DNA of 64,000 nucleotides from assembly GCA_914767715.1 (NCBI GenBank), contig OU612067.1, forward strand, positions 310,001 to 374,000, read 5' to 3'. The position numbers were made by a program, and so were the translations under genes. Shown in pieces: positions 36,601-49,883 of this stretch; positions within the stretch are counted from its first letter, which is position 1, and the number at the start of each line of letters is the position of its first letter. Under the pieces are notes generated by a model. It saw nothing but the letters and a program-made list of their open reading frames with translations. It was not told where the DNA came from and searched no databases. The stretch is from Membranipora membranacea (lineage: Eukaryota > Bryozoa > Gymnolaemata > Cheilostomatida > Membraniporidae).

Positions 36601-39600
36601 TTGATTATCTATGTATGTACGCAAATGTTTCAAATTAAAACATAAAACATCCAATATTTATAAATTAAAAAAATAGAGAACTAAAAGCCATCACAGGTGA
36701 CCCAGATCAATTTCTCTGTTCTATAGTTATAGGACCACAGGCTAAGCTCACAATCTACGTAAACGCACCTTATTTTGGCAGTAGTTTCTCTTAAATATTA
36801 AATATTTGAAGGTTCTCACACAAAACTCAACTAATTAAATTAAATTTCCCTAAATTGACTATCAATATTAGTATTTTAATAGGGCGACTTAGGTCTTAAC
36901 TAAGAGCTGTTTGATCACTGACTGCAGTGGTGAGGTTCTGTCCTTGAACAATCCCTGAGTCTCTAATTTACATACTATGACCTTCAATCTTCAATGAATG
37001 ACATGGTGAATAAAATAATATGATATAACCTTATGTTGTTATACCATATAGGATAGTAAAAAAACTGATATTATTCTAAAACCACTGCGCTGTGTAATGT
37101 AGTACTAAAGTAAATACACATATACTTGCAGTACTAAGCATCTGAACATCTGAAAAACTCCTTACTATGATGTAAAAACAAGACACGCTATTTAGGATAA
37201 AAAGACCCATAAATACATGACAGAGTGAGATGGTGGGAGATGTTTTGTTGTGGTGTCCGATCCGGAATCCTCAGACACGTAACTGACATTCCATAAATAT
37301 AACTCGGTGGCCATCGTCGGGCGACTTAGGAAAAGAAACAATTACCAATGGCATCTATATAATAGTGTAACCAAAACTGAAATGAGTACTAATAATATGT
37401 ATCATCTTTTTGTCAATCATCATAAACACCAGCTGCAAAAAGTGTCACATTCAACTCCCTCAATAATTTGCTCTAACAAAGTGATTTTTGGATGAAAACA
37501 ATGGTGGATCACATGATAGAGCTAATATTATCTGTATTTCTTAAATTAGTTCTGCTCAAAGCGGTCAGTTATTGTGAAATCCGTGATCTATAAAAATTTG
37601 AAATAGTATTTTCACTGGAACAATACATGAGTGATACATACATTCAGACTCTACATACATGTACACAAAACCGACATGTCTTAGTTTAGCTTCTTTGGTG
37701 AACCTACAAGAGATCTGACTCTCTTTTATCAGCCAATTCAACCTCCCTACAAGAGAACACAACTTATCAAGCTCTCTCTCCTTACCATAAGTACTACCAC
37801 ATTAGCCTAACGCTGAGTTCCTCTCAGTCGAGAAAAATTGAGATCCTGGAGAATCTGTCTTTGTGACCATAAAACATCACTGATAATCTCGCCATGTCAT
37901 CTTTTGATAATTCAGAAGCTAAGATCTGGTGTGGTCTTAGCTAATTACCACAAAACAAGAGCTAATTAGAATAAACTCTATAACATCTACAAAAGGAATC
38001 TACACTAGGAAACACGTAATTTGAAAGTCTAATTAGGCTACCACAATGGGTGCCATTCGCCTAAATCTCCCGCAATCTGTTCATCTAACGTAACATATTA
38101 AAACCACAGATGTCTAGGGAGTTTGATTTATTTACGATGATAATATGCCGGTTAGGTTGCCTGAGTATTGTAATTGTTGGACTGGTTGGAGGGGTTAGGA
38201 GGTCTGGTTAGAGATACTGGGAGTTCTGAGTTTTCGTTCCTTCGCTAACCAGAATGAGATTAATGGTATAATCCAGCGCCTGACAGGGAGGCCAGATTTA
38301 CTTTGTGACGCGATGAAATCATCAAATACTCGACACTTTCTGTTGTTTGTGATATCTTGACAACTTCAATCATTAGATTCAGCAGGGTCTGCGATGAATT
38401 CTGTTTGGCGGATATTGTATTTTAATTGATCGATAGTTGCGATAGACTCCCCTCCACTAAGTGAAAATCATACTTAAAATTAGGCCTTCCTAATGTAAGT
38501 AAAATCCAGAAACAAACTGGCTTATATGTCATCTTAAAATGCTTTGGACAGATATTCAACTTTTTTGAAACGTGTGTTTACATCATGGCATTTTTTTGCT
38601 GGCACATCGCACTGTTGGCAAGTTAGCCGATCAGTTTTATAAATATTGAGGTTTTATTCCTAATAATAGTGATTTTTTTACTCCTAATATCCTTTTATTA
38701 ATTATTTTTACATCCTATTTGGTGTAAGAATTCGGCGGAACTATTATTTTAAAATAATTATTAAATCATAACTGCCGATTATTTCTTTTTTGTATATTTG
38801 GAGTTTTCCAAGAAGATGACACATTTAACAATAGACCTAACACAGTGATGACAGTACCAAAAAACTTCATTGGGTCAAAAATAGAATTTCTAAAAATGCC
38901 GCAGATAAAAGTTTTTGAAAAGTTAAATGCTGAACAAATAGCCATCGTAGTTTAATTACAACAGAGACTGACACCTGAGAGTTGTGCCCCGCTGTTGCCA
39001 AATTACAAAACTTGAAATTTTTAATGACCAGGAGAAACATGTTTTGGGAGTGCTAAGGATATACAAACCACTTCTAAAATGCAAGTTTTTCACATAGCAT
39101 TGGTACTGTTATTCTTCGCAGCTTCCCAACACCATATGATTTTATCAAAAAATTATATCTGCTTAGTATGTATTTAAAAAGCCTCTGAATTCTGCCCTCC
39201 CGAATCAATATACCCTGAGCCATATATATCGGGTCAAACTTAATTTATAATCAGTGTCATAGTGAAGGTAGGAGGATATTAGGAGAGTTACTGTATCCTA
39301 GAATCAGTGGTGTGTGGAGTGTCTGCCTGTACTCCGCCTGTACTCCGCACACAACACCTGAATACCACAACCCCTTCTGTCTGTAATATATCATTGGAAG
39401 AATATGCAGGACAGTGAGTTCCGTTGTTGTCTACTGTAATATTTCCTTGTAGGACAACAAAACTTCTACTCTCTCCTCACTTCCTGTGATCCAGTTAGCT
39501 GTAAAAACTCTCATCTAGGGTCTAAAAAAGGTCATAAGGTCAAAACTCATCACCTCTATTCCTTTTACCCTCACCATTGCCCTCACCTCGCTTGTCACAT

Positions 39601-42600
39601 ATAGATATTAACCTCATGTTGTTTAGGCCATTCTTCACAAATGCTTGTGGAGTAGCGCTACTGATGATGATATAAGGGTGGGATCAGCGGCTGGGACTCT
39701 AATTCTACTATAGGAATACTATACTGTCTCATCAACGATACTTTGAAAACAGCAATTTCTTGTTTTGTTCTTTTCTATTTCGTCAAAGAAGTAAAAACGC
39801 GCGATAGCTTTGACAAGGTTGCAGCTAGTTGAGCTACAAGGCCAAATTGCCATACGATACGTGGCAGTAAAAGTTAAAGAAAATTATGATGAAGAAAGTT
39901 CAAACCTCAAGGCACGCGAGGGTGGCACCCGAGGAGGAATTCAGCAGAAATGTAAAGGTGTAAATCAATCAATTTGATGGTGTTATGTGGGAATTCCAAC
40001 CTTGATACACATCCACATGGAGATCCATGTCAAACTAATACGTATAAATACGTATAAAAACATTCCAGATGTCCTGTCATCACCTAAACCACAGCAGCTA
40101 ACATTATAAGGTGTAAATGGGCATCAAATATGAAAAAACATCTAAACTTAAAAATAAACATAACAATTATAATTCTGATACAGATGAGAATTTATTTTTA
40201 TTCTTACTAACATACATCCACCCTACCCTTTATCACATCATGAAGGTACCACGGTATGCTGATGGTTGCTTTTTTAGGTATGGTTTAACCAAAAATGAGT
40301 TCAGTAAGACCGCAATAAAAATGTTGGATAGCTCACTCCTACATACCAGCTAACATTATCACTTCCTTGAAGTTCTTTTAGCGCTGTGACACTGTAATCA
40401 TACTGATGTGGCTGACAGCAAACAAAAATGTGAACAATGTGAGAATGGCCGATGTTCGTCATCCCCTAATTATTACAATGATAGGAATGCAGTGTCACCT
40501 CTTCCTATTCTGTCAGTAAAATAACATTCTCATCATATTAAACTAATCAGAAGCATTTAGTAAAATATTGTGTCCTGTTTACCAAGTTATCAATCATAAT
40601 TATGTCTTCTTTTAGAAGTGGGACTCGAGTTTGCTAAATGCTTATCATTTTTTAAACTTCACATCATCTGATCTCTTTCCATGTCACGTCTAGAATGGGG
40701 TAATTAGCTCGGCCCTTTCTCCTATTTAGGTGTGTTAATTTACTGTTATATCACTGTATGTGCGTGGCTCGTGCCACTCTCAGAAATTCAAAATACTCTG
40801 ACAAGACAAAAATAGGTATAGGTATAGATAGGTATAGGTTGATGGAGTTTGGTCCCTGAGGTGTCAGTTCTAGTGTAGTTGTTTCTAATATAACCAAGAC
40901 TTGTTATGTCCCCCTTCAAAACTGTCCACCAAGATAATACACGCCTGGTGACAGCAAACGATAACTTGTCACCCATTTAAAAACCTCGAATTCAAATTAT
41001 GGCCCTGTTTTTTTTTTCGGGTACAGCGTACTCGGTGGCCTAATATTACAAATATCACTGTAACAAGCGCTGATCTTAGTCTTTTGTTTGTTAATTGACA
41101 AGTCATCAATAACAAATTGCACTTTTGGGTACAACCTGAATTCAATACAGCCTTACAAAAAAGCGGCAATCAATCGAAAGGTGAAAACTCCCTATATTAA
41201 TTCGGTGGTGTAAGCAGGGTTTGTCATTGTCCTGTCAATATTCACCAGGCTTATATAATATACAGTCACTGAAATTATGGAATAAAAGTTTTAATGAGTT
41301 AAGTGGCACAGATGGAAGTGTGTGGTATAAAATGAACATTATCTGAAGCAATTTTAAAAGCTTATAATTAGATAAAAAGGAAGTCGATTAATTAGTAGCA
41401 GTGTCGGTTGTGCGTTGTGTTGTGCGTTGTGTTGTTGTTGTGTTTGATTTCACCTGTACAGCGAGCACACGACTAGCGGATAATCTGGTCAGGAATTCTC
41501 TCTGATCTTAGTGCTGATCCTGATTTATCTGTGCTGTACTTATCATACAAAGTGTGCTTAAACGTAACAGCCAGTGTAACACTCGCTATTTCACTTCTGT
41601 CAGATAATCTTCGATGTAATTAGTCTTATATTGCAAACCATTTTAAGAGTTTAATTACACATTTAACTTGAAATGTGTGTTTTTAGCATTTTTAGCGTCG
41701 GCTAAAACTAATATCCTTAGACAAACATCTCTCCATATCTAAGTCACACATTGGGTTTTGTTTTTAATTCAAACGTTAATTCAAACAGCGATTACCTTGG
41801 TATCAGCTAAGTGGTCGCTCGTTAGCACGGGGAAATAATATCATGGTAGATTTTAGTTTGTTAGATAAGTGAGATTATTTAGGTGCAACAAGGAGGCTGA
41901 TATGTTCAGATATTAAATGCAAAACCTGTGGGTGAAACTATCTAATGTGACATACTCTGATCAGAATGGGGGATGGCTGTTTATGACTTGTCTTGTAATA
42001 TTTGAATTTTTTAAATGTCTTTGACATTAAACAGTAACAGGGTCCAAAAAAGTGACGAATGCAGCTCAAATTTTGATCCGCTTACAAAGAGAGAATATGT
42101 GAAAGCTCCTTAGGGATAAGAAGTATGTGTGATAAAGGAGTGATGAAGGAATGATGCATTGTTTTAATTTCCATTAATTAACATTTAGAACAGAAATATT
42201 AATTATCTTGTACCTGTATTGTGCCTTACGCTGCTGAGCTGGACGATTGTGTGAATGACGGGGAGATTTTTAAATGACAACTCACTGATTATAAAAGTCA
42301 AAATCTAGTGAAAGAGTAAACAGATAAATAAGAGAGATAAGGTAATTTTGCCTTCGGATGGTGGCTGGCTGAGTAAATATCACCTTTGTATTAACTGCAC
42401 TGATTATAATTATGATATTGGAAAAAAATGATAATACAGGGATTTAATCAAAAATGATTTTACAAAGAAAAAGTGTGATTGAATATTCACAGCCAAAGAG
42501 CTAAAGAGAATATAGACTTTGAGGATATTTGCTCTAATTGTGTTAGCGCAGGCCGTCCATACACAGCATACACGCAGCTATAGAATTAAGTCAGACGTTT

Positions 42601-45600
42601 AGGCTGCAGTCTCTACACTCTCTTTTGTTCACTCCGGCCATTTCTACATATCTGAGTGAGAGTATAGAGAGTATAGAGAGCTTAGTCATCCATAGGTACT
42701 GTATTTAGTTAATTTTAATTATAATGAAACACAACTACTAATTTAGACCTTGATTGTTTGAGATTTAACTGATCTTATCTCCTGCTAAATGTTCAATCAG
42801 TTCCGATGTTTTTGTTATAAATACAACAAATATGAGCTATTATGAGCTGTTCTGAGCTAATCAGCTCTAGGAGTCCTCAGTCTTACCAGTCTGGCGCACA
42901 AGATCTGTTAAATAAGCAACCTTTTCTCAATATAAACACAAACTTCTATTCAATTTGTTCAAAGAAGCAGTGAAAATATATAAATATAAATAGCGCTGGT
43001 GTGGCTGACAAACTATAGACTCAATAAACCCCTAATTTCTATGAAAATTTGTTTAAATGAATTTCATTTAGTGTTGTTATTTGTGCTCGAAATTCTATGC
43101 TTAGGTATGCAGTGATTATTAACATTATTATTAGGCCTGTAATGAGTTAAATATCGGAATCTTTGAACATAGGTTGGTGATACCATACACTGTTTCCAAT
43201 CTTTTGTGGTGAGTGTGAAAAAATAATATGGAATATAATTTTAACGGGTAAACACTAGCCATAGTCCAATTATTATTAATAATAGAGTAATATTGCATGT
43301 TTACGCCACAAAATTGATTAGTATTTCAAAGCAAATCACTGAACTAAATTCCATCAGCGTTTAATAACAATTTAGATTAAGAAGATTATATCAAAATTGT
43401 GATACTGGAGTGTAAAATAGATCAATAAAACTGTAATTTCTGAGGCTGAATTGGTTCACTTAGGTACTAATATAACCAATATAAAATGTCTGAAGTCAGC
43501 AAAGCAGTGAAGCAAGAGAATACCAGCATTCAGAAACTAGCTCTGATTCAATTTATTAACTTGGCACACCCTTTTACAGCGTTGTCAACCAGTGGTGACA
43601 CTTGAGTATATGGTGGGTTATGCTGCACCCTCTGTATCTTAAATTAGTCGGGCCGACCATATTTATTCAAATTTTAGGCGTGTGACAATGTGAATGTTTT
43701 GTTGACATTAGGTCTGTAATAAGAAGCACCAAAATTGAACCATTAGATAATAATGATAAATAATTCCACCCATCATTGCACCATTAATCATTCAAATATT
43801 CACATTTATCTTCATCCGTCATTAGCTGTTTTGTGTGAGTGACACTGTGAGGCTGTGAGCTGAACTCTCTTCTCTCCTCCTCCTCGTACCCCTACCTCCC
43901 CTCTATCTTACCTGAGAGGTTCTACTAGCTCACCTCATGGTCTAAAAATCCTGACAAATGATGAGACGGATATCCATATCCGATCTGTCTCTGTCCAGGT
44001 TCTGAGTAGATGACAGGATATACATACTTATCAGACTGATTTGACTTATTTAACATTCTCAATCTCTCTCCTCCGCTCCGCTGTAATGTTACGTAAGACT
44101 GTGTGGGAAAGTTGATTATTATATCACCAGTTGTCTGATTCTCAAGTGGCTGAACCTTTTAACACTCTGAATGTAAATCTTGTTTTCAAAGATTTTGTCT
44201 GGAGTGAAACGCCAACATCACCAGCTGCATAAAATTCCCCTCAGACTGGAGTCTGCACCAGCAGCCCACAATATATCTGTGACATCAAAACGAAGTTAAA
44301 CATTTATTTAATCTGTGTAGGGGACATCAGGTGAGGTTAATTTCAAGCCCTGGTTTTAACGACTGAGAAAGGCCTCTCTACGCATCGTGAGTCATCTGAC
44401 ATCTCATGAGGCCATCTTAAATCTATACATGTATTTATTTGTCTAAATGACAGAAATTTCCTCAAGCAGGTGACCTGTCCAGTTTATGACGTAATCTGAA
44501 AAATAAAGCGTACCTGCGTACCTGCGTTGCTAAATACTAGACTAAAGAAGGCTTGATTTGGGGATTGAGCCAAACTGGGAGTACTTGTTTGTCATCATAC
44601 ACACAACACATTAGACATACCTACACAAACAGAACATTAGACATACCTACACACACAGAACATTACAAATACCTACACACACATATTCGTGGAAAGCAGA
44701 GGTGAGCGTTACAGGATGTAATCAGCATGGTGGTCTTAATGTATATACCTACGGGCAATATTAATGTACTACCTCGGTATGGTGCCGGATTACATACATT
44801 CATGATTGGACATTTTTATCGGCGTATTGTAATAGGAGCGGTAACTAAGTGCAATAAAGGAGATTTCTAATAAAGAGCCTGAAGTAGGTGTATGATAAAA
44901 CCCACTGGGTATAAGTACACCCATATGCTGTAATACGCTGCCTGAGTGTTAAGACAGTGAGACAGGCTGTCGTATCGGGCAGGGCTAGAGTATGAGTACC
45001 AGCACCTTTACTCTAGAGAGATGGCTGACTCTCTTCTCATTCAACACAAGGCGTGTCATGGCGACCCAGAGAAAAAGTTGAAAGCAATAACTTATACTGT
45101 ACAGTAATAATATTTCGCAATAGATAATGATTTTAGGCAGTAGGTGGATCACTTCCATTTATTCCTATATGGGAGGTTGGGTGGGATTCTTACAGGTGTT
45201 AATTTGCCTCAGGTAATGATTTCTAATGATAATTGAACACTTATAAAACCTTATACCGCCACTAGCAATGGGCCCAACCCCTGAGGGTAACTCAGCGTTA
45301 CTAGGGGGATCATCCATATTTTATCTTTGTTTTGATACCAAAGACTGAAGATTAGAGCGGTGGGTCTGATAACCATCAAAGGTTGAAGATAGCTTAAGGC
45401 TTGTAATTATTGTAACAAAATAATTAGTGTTAATTAATTTGTTATTTTTTAGCCTCTCAAGTGCTACTTGTCACATAAAAACCTCTAATTCAGCCATCAA
45501 ATGGTCACCCGAGTAGGGACATCCTTATTCTGTGGAATAGATTGGAGTAGATTTATTTACACGGCCAACTCTTGTTACCAGTATTCTGTTAACTTTTTAT

Positions 45601-48600
45601 TCTATATGTTTTTAATGAGGTTTAATGGTAATGTGAGTAGCAGGAAATGTTATTAGATTGGATCATGAGATAATACACATTATGTAGCATGTACAGTTAA
45701 TGTATAATCCGTGTGTCTATTAATCCACAATGTCATGTCTGTCTGTCAGTCCATCAACAGCGTTTGACTCATGAGCAATAAATCAAGTTTATTAAATCAA
45801 TTATAACGTTGTTGAGTTGGGTGAAGTTTTTTGGAATCATTGAGTAACATGGAGACGATTAGTCATAATCAAAAAGATCCTCTTCCAACATCTTTTGAGC
45901 CACGACTAGCAAGGCACTAAGTGATCACCCAACCTGTTTTGTTCATGAATAAATTCTAAATTTAGTGAAATTTGCATCAGAATAGATAATTTGGAATAAT
46001 GAATTATCCAATTTGTAGGCTATTATGTCGATGATTATAATGGATATGAATTAATTTGCCACCTCCACTTTGTATGATGATAAGATTAACAGGAGGGTGA
46101 TGATCATGTGCAGGTTAATACATTCATTCAGATGGCTTTCTTACGTAGTAAGAGGTCACTTCCTTCTATAAGTAATATCCGGAGTAACCAACAGATTGTA
46201 ATCTACCACCACCTCCTGGTTAGACCAGTGAGGGTGGAGTGAGATTTATACACTGACCAAATTAACTCTACTCACGCCCCTAACACCTGACTGTCAGGGC
46301 TCTGCTTTGCTAGGAAAATGGTAACATGATTTGCAAACCCCAACAAAAAATGACAGCCATGAGAGTCTAAGGTGTTCTGAGTTTTCAAACCAGTTTCACA
46401 GGCCGAAAGCAGCACGCTGTTGGGAAATGATGGTTTAGTATTTCAAATTTACCAACTGGACACATACACATAGTTCTAGAGGAGAAGGAGGCCTTCCTGA
46501 ACCTGAGGAAGCTCACCTGGCCACTGGCTCTACCAAGGTCAACTAAGCCCACACAAGTATATATATTTTCACAATAATAACTTGCGATCATCAAAAGTTT
46601 GTGTCTTTAAAGGTTTAAAGGAGCTAGTGCCGCCGCCGGTGGAGATAAATCATAACTAACTTCAGAGTTCTTATCTTTATTAATCTCATATGATTGCTAA
46701 TTAGCGGCTCAATTAGAGGTATATCTAGATGTTTAATGGTAATTAGGAATTCACTATTACCTCCAATCAAAAAGACCTCATCACCATTTATCTAGCTCAA
46801 CAAAATAAAACTACACCACACAGATAGTAATTTTATCTACAGGCATATTATACTAAAAGCTGTAAAGTCGCCTTCAAAGTTATTAATACAATTAACAGGT
46901 AATTAAAGCGATTAATTTTCATATTTCTAATTGCTCAGCCGAGAATAATCATTGTGATGATCCCATGGATTTCCAGTGCAGCTTCTGTTTAGTCTCAGTT
47001 CTAAGCTGCTGAAAGCTTGAGGTGAGGAGGAGAGCGTGTCCCTCCCGAACTTGGATATAAGGGACTAAAGCAATCCCAGATTATAATACCCTCTTTAGTG
47101 GCCCTGTTAGTGTCAATTAAACCTGACTAAAGGCCTATTTAAGTTGTTTTTGTCAACCCTGTGGGAAACCCACAAAATGCTGTAACAATAATCATTAGAG
47201 TAACATTGTGTCCCTCTAAAAATGTGAGAATATGTTAAGCTTTATGTAATCCATCGTAAAGGCAAGTTCAAAAGGCGATCTGAAGGTCTGAATATCCGAC
47301 TTCATAAGATACCGCTGTCAGCTCCACCCTTCATCTGTCTGGGCAGGCCGTGTTAGGTACAGGCAGGGCGTGTACAGCGGTACTGTACCTTGGCCTTTAA
47401 CAGGCCAATGACAAAACTCTCACAAACCAATGCAAAGAGGAGGCATAGTCACATAGACTTCAGAGGATTGGAGGATGGGATATTTTGACGGATTGGACAT
47501 ACCATCAAAATGATCACACTTTGCTATTTTAGGGTAGTTCTAGTCTCTTTCTCTCCCATGTTGAGCCACTTCCTTATGTGCAGATCACAATCCTCATTGT
47601 AACTTATTCTCATATAGTGCCAGCTATACAGCAATGTCATGAAATCAACACCAGTCGAGTCGTGTATACATATGATTAATACAAAACAATAAGCTAAATA
47701 ACCAGGCTCCTCTTCCTCCTCCTCCTCCATATCACAATACAAACTCGAGTGGTATCCAGAGTGACGACATACTGAACGCGTTTCACCATCAGGCTTCAAA
47801 AGGCTTTTCTTGATTCGTAGGTTTTACATTTCCTCTATATAAAACAGAGATAGAGGTGACGCATACAGTGGACTGGTAGGGGGGGGGGGGGGTTTAGTCC
47901 TCAAACTCGTTAATATAAAAAGGAAACCAATCATACTTGTGGTAGTGTAAACTAACCAGATGGATAAAATGTGAAGTCAGCTTTGCTTTCACAGCAAATA
48001 AGTGTATTTGTATAACTCTGGTTACAAGAAAACAGCCAGAGATTATTTAAACTTAAAAAATGGTATCTTACCTGCCTAGCATATATATCGGACATTTAAT
48101 TATACAATTATGATATTAGTTCTTTAGATCCACCTTTTCCACATCAGGAACATGTATTTCCTTTTGTTTAGGTTAACAGGTTAACAGGTCGCGGCCGAGT
48201 TAATTAAGCTATTTACTCTCTAATGCTAATCATATCCTTAGCAATGAATATATTTCCCTTTACTCCTCACCCAGCTCTTCCCTACTGCACCCCACGCCAG
48301 CGCCGAGCCACCGCTATGGCCTTCTGATCCTCAGATCTGATAACACGAGTTAGGAGTTACAGACGGCCAAGCCCTCTTTTTTAGCAAATTTAAACGGATA
48401 TCAGTCTAGCCCTACTGTGTTTCCTTCTCGATTTCATCTTGGTTCCCACGTCAGCAAAAAACTGAGGTTGAATATGTGATGTCTATGAAAACATCAATAA
48501 ATCATTTTACTTAATCAGAAAAATTGGCAGGTTTCTTATTGTTATGCAGATTAGTAATATTCAAAACAACCGAAATACACCAAAATACATGAGCCACCTC

Positions 48601-49883
48601 ACAGATTGCCAGAAATCTCTGAATGAACCAATAAACATAATAATATGGAAATAATACCAGTGTTTGTTACAAGTGTGCCAGATTATGAAAATTAACATCA
48701 GTTAGGGATTGATTATAATTAAGGATATCCATATCAGTGCCGCTACCATAGCTGAGGAAATTAGAGAGGGGAGCAATGTAAGAGGGAAAGTGGTCTGGTG
48801 GTCTGTGCGTGGAGAGCAGCGGCGATGTCTTACCTGAAGTCATTATCACCCATTATAATTAATAGACATAATTAGGCATTGTGTAACTCACCACAAGAAA
48901 TTTAATCCAAGGGTCAGGACAACATTACATATATGAGAATATCCTTTTTTTATATCTCTGTGAAAAATGAGAATGCCGGAGGCTTCAAGATTTTGTAAGA
49001 CAGATTGCGCCACGCTTGCTGTGAGACCTATTATGTCAGCTAATTCATCAACACTTGTGCTAGGCGTGGTCACCGAGGGTAAATCATATTCGCCTCTGCA
49101 AGTTCAGCTCCGGGGCATCACAGCCAAACAGCCACAGACATGAATAAGATACTCACCCAGACTCAGGAAGGTCGACATAACGGAGAATTTTTTGATGTTG
49201 ACTTGACAGCAGCAAGGTGTACTGAAAGTATAAAATATTCCGTCACTGACCTCAGTCAGCTTCAGGCTAAGACTCCAATCCTGTGTTTCCGGCTCTTGTA
49301 CCAGAAAACCTTACTTAGACAGGGATGTTTTCACAGAAATCTATTTTCAATTCTACTGCCACGAGCGAGTTTTTAGTCTTGTGCTTTATCGAAATAACCA
49401 TAACCGAATTTATGCCATTTGTTTTTCCTACCGCAAATTTTGTCATTATTATTGCCACTGTTTGCAAAAGGGAAGTAGGTGTGTAAGAAAAAAAAGATAA
49501 TAATTGATATCAAGTTCAGGAAAGGCATTGCATTTTTAGTGTAGATTCATCAGCTGAGCTGATTTTGGGTGAGGTACAACCTAATATCCTGTCAGTTGTA
49601 TAATTGTGTGTGACAGATCGAAGATAAAATAAAGACCTTTGGAAATTTTTCCCCAGATCAAGCAATGTCTGATTAGCTGAAATCCCAAGTCAGGTATCCA
49701 AACTCAAGCAATTTTTGGTCAATTTTACAGCTGAGTAAAGACAACTCTATTACATCCTGCTTCCTTCTTGCCTCGCATTGACGACTGATTTTAATTTTGT
49801 TTTAGTTGGCGCGATCAGCACTGGAACCAGAGTTACAGCAGAAAACAAAAGAAGAGTTTGTCTTTTTCAACAAGGGCCTCTGA
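24620..49883 (+). CDS. SFXN5: Sideroflexin-5, complete, ten exons
   Basis: A multi-pass inner-mitochondrial-membrane carrier of the sideroflexin (tricarboxylate carrier) family; relatives move serine or citrate. Exons: 24620-24676, 25342-25410, 26195-26380, 28157-28267, 28704-28769, 29720-29810, 33514-33629, 34351-34436, 35243-35360 and 49806-49883. Lengths sum to 978 bases, 325 residues, with all phases consistent (human SFXN5: 340). Family marks are Q-G-R...[71 protein letters not shown] and the terminal [16 protein letters not shown] and the N-Y-A-N-R-N-A-T-K motif point to SFXN5 rather than SFXN1-3. The last intron is 14.4 kb, far longer than the others, and lies towards EMX. Confidence 0.96.
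24677..29719 (+). other. SFXN5 introns 1-5
   Basis: These introns (0.4-1.8 kb) show no extra gene. A tRNA B-box-like GGTTCGAATAC on the minus strand at about 28050 hints at a SINE remnant. The open frames at 26356-26941 are unremarkable. Confidence 0.5.
30624..30661. repeat. 12-bp tandem repeat, three copies
   Basis: CTCGTCTCGTGT is repeated three times in SFXN5 intron 6. Confidence 0.85.
31441..32003 (-). CDS. Two phase-matched antisense exons of an unidentified gene
   Basis: In SFXN5 intron 6, on the opposite strand, are two exon-like segments: 32003-31918 (acceptor TTTTACAG, donor GTGAGT) and 31617-31441 (acceptor TTGATAG, donor GTAAGC). The first ends with one base of a codon and the second starts with two, so they join in frame. 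The reading begins [14 protein letters not shown] and continues through [12 protein letters not shown] and [12 protein letters not shown], with no stop in 86 codons. I do not recognise the family. No start or end is visible. A possible next exon lies near 30889-30827. It could be a nested gene, a fragment, or chance. Confidence 0.4.
34230..34345. repeat. TATATACATA-rich low-complexity tract
   Basis: Short TATA/CATA repeats directly before SFXN5 exon 8. The tyrosine/isoleucine-rich open frames here come from the repeat. Confidence 0.75.
36275..36754 (-). CDS. Two weak antisense exon candidates
   Basis: Minus-strand segments 36754-36702 (acceptor ACGTAG, weak donor GTCACC) and 36336-36275 (acceptor TTTACAG, strong donor GTAAGT) join in phase 0 and read [14 protein letters not shown] then [17 protein letters not shown]. 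If the last donor is not used, TAA follows at once. The intron between them contains a MITE. The second segment ends in the phase that the segment at 32003 needs. The family is unknown. Confidence 0.3.
36398..36569. mobile_element. Small MITE, Tc1/mariner-like ends
   Basis: Terminal inverted repeats TACCGTAATTCCTCACTTAT and TACTGTAATTCCTCACCTAT (the latter from the complement of the right end) enclose a 172-bp element that begins and ends with TA, as expected for a TA target duplication. It has no coding capacity. Confidence 0.75.
44590..44685. repeat. Tandem repeat, about 31 bp unit, three copies
   Basis: Units based on ACATTAGACATACCTACACA. Confidence 0.75.
47879..47892. repeat. Poly(G) run
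   Basis: Fourteen G in a row. Similar G or C runs occur at 50024-50040, 52682-52698 (followed by an AC repeat), 53735-53750 and 61037-61050. Confidence 0.85.
48929..49095 (-). CDS. Weak antisense exon candidate with helix-turn-helix-like reading
   Basis: A 167-base minus-strand segment with acceptor CTTGCAG and donor GTAATG. It reads [12 protein letters not shown] and [11 protein letters not shown], a pattern like a winged helix-turn-helix. It ends one base into a codon, which suits the segment starting at 36754. No family is identified. Confidence 0.28.

Larger units (their letters stand above)
35361..49805 (+). other. SFXN5 intron 9, 14.4 kb
   Basis: This intron makes up more than half of SFXN5. 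It holds a small MITE, a duplicated 15-mer (GCTGACGCGTGGTCA, about 36026-36055), weak antisense exon candidates at 36.3-36.8 and 48.9-49.1 kb, a purine/T-rich tandem tract at about 41400-41440, a tandem repeat at 44590-44685 and a G run at 47879. Most of it is unique AT-rich DNA without open frames. As the neighbour of EMX it is a natural place for enhancers, which cannot be seen directly. Confidence 0.5.
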
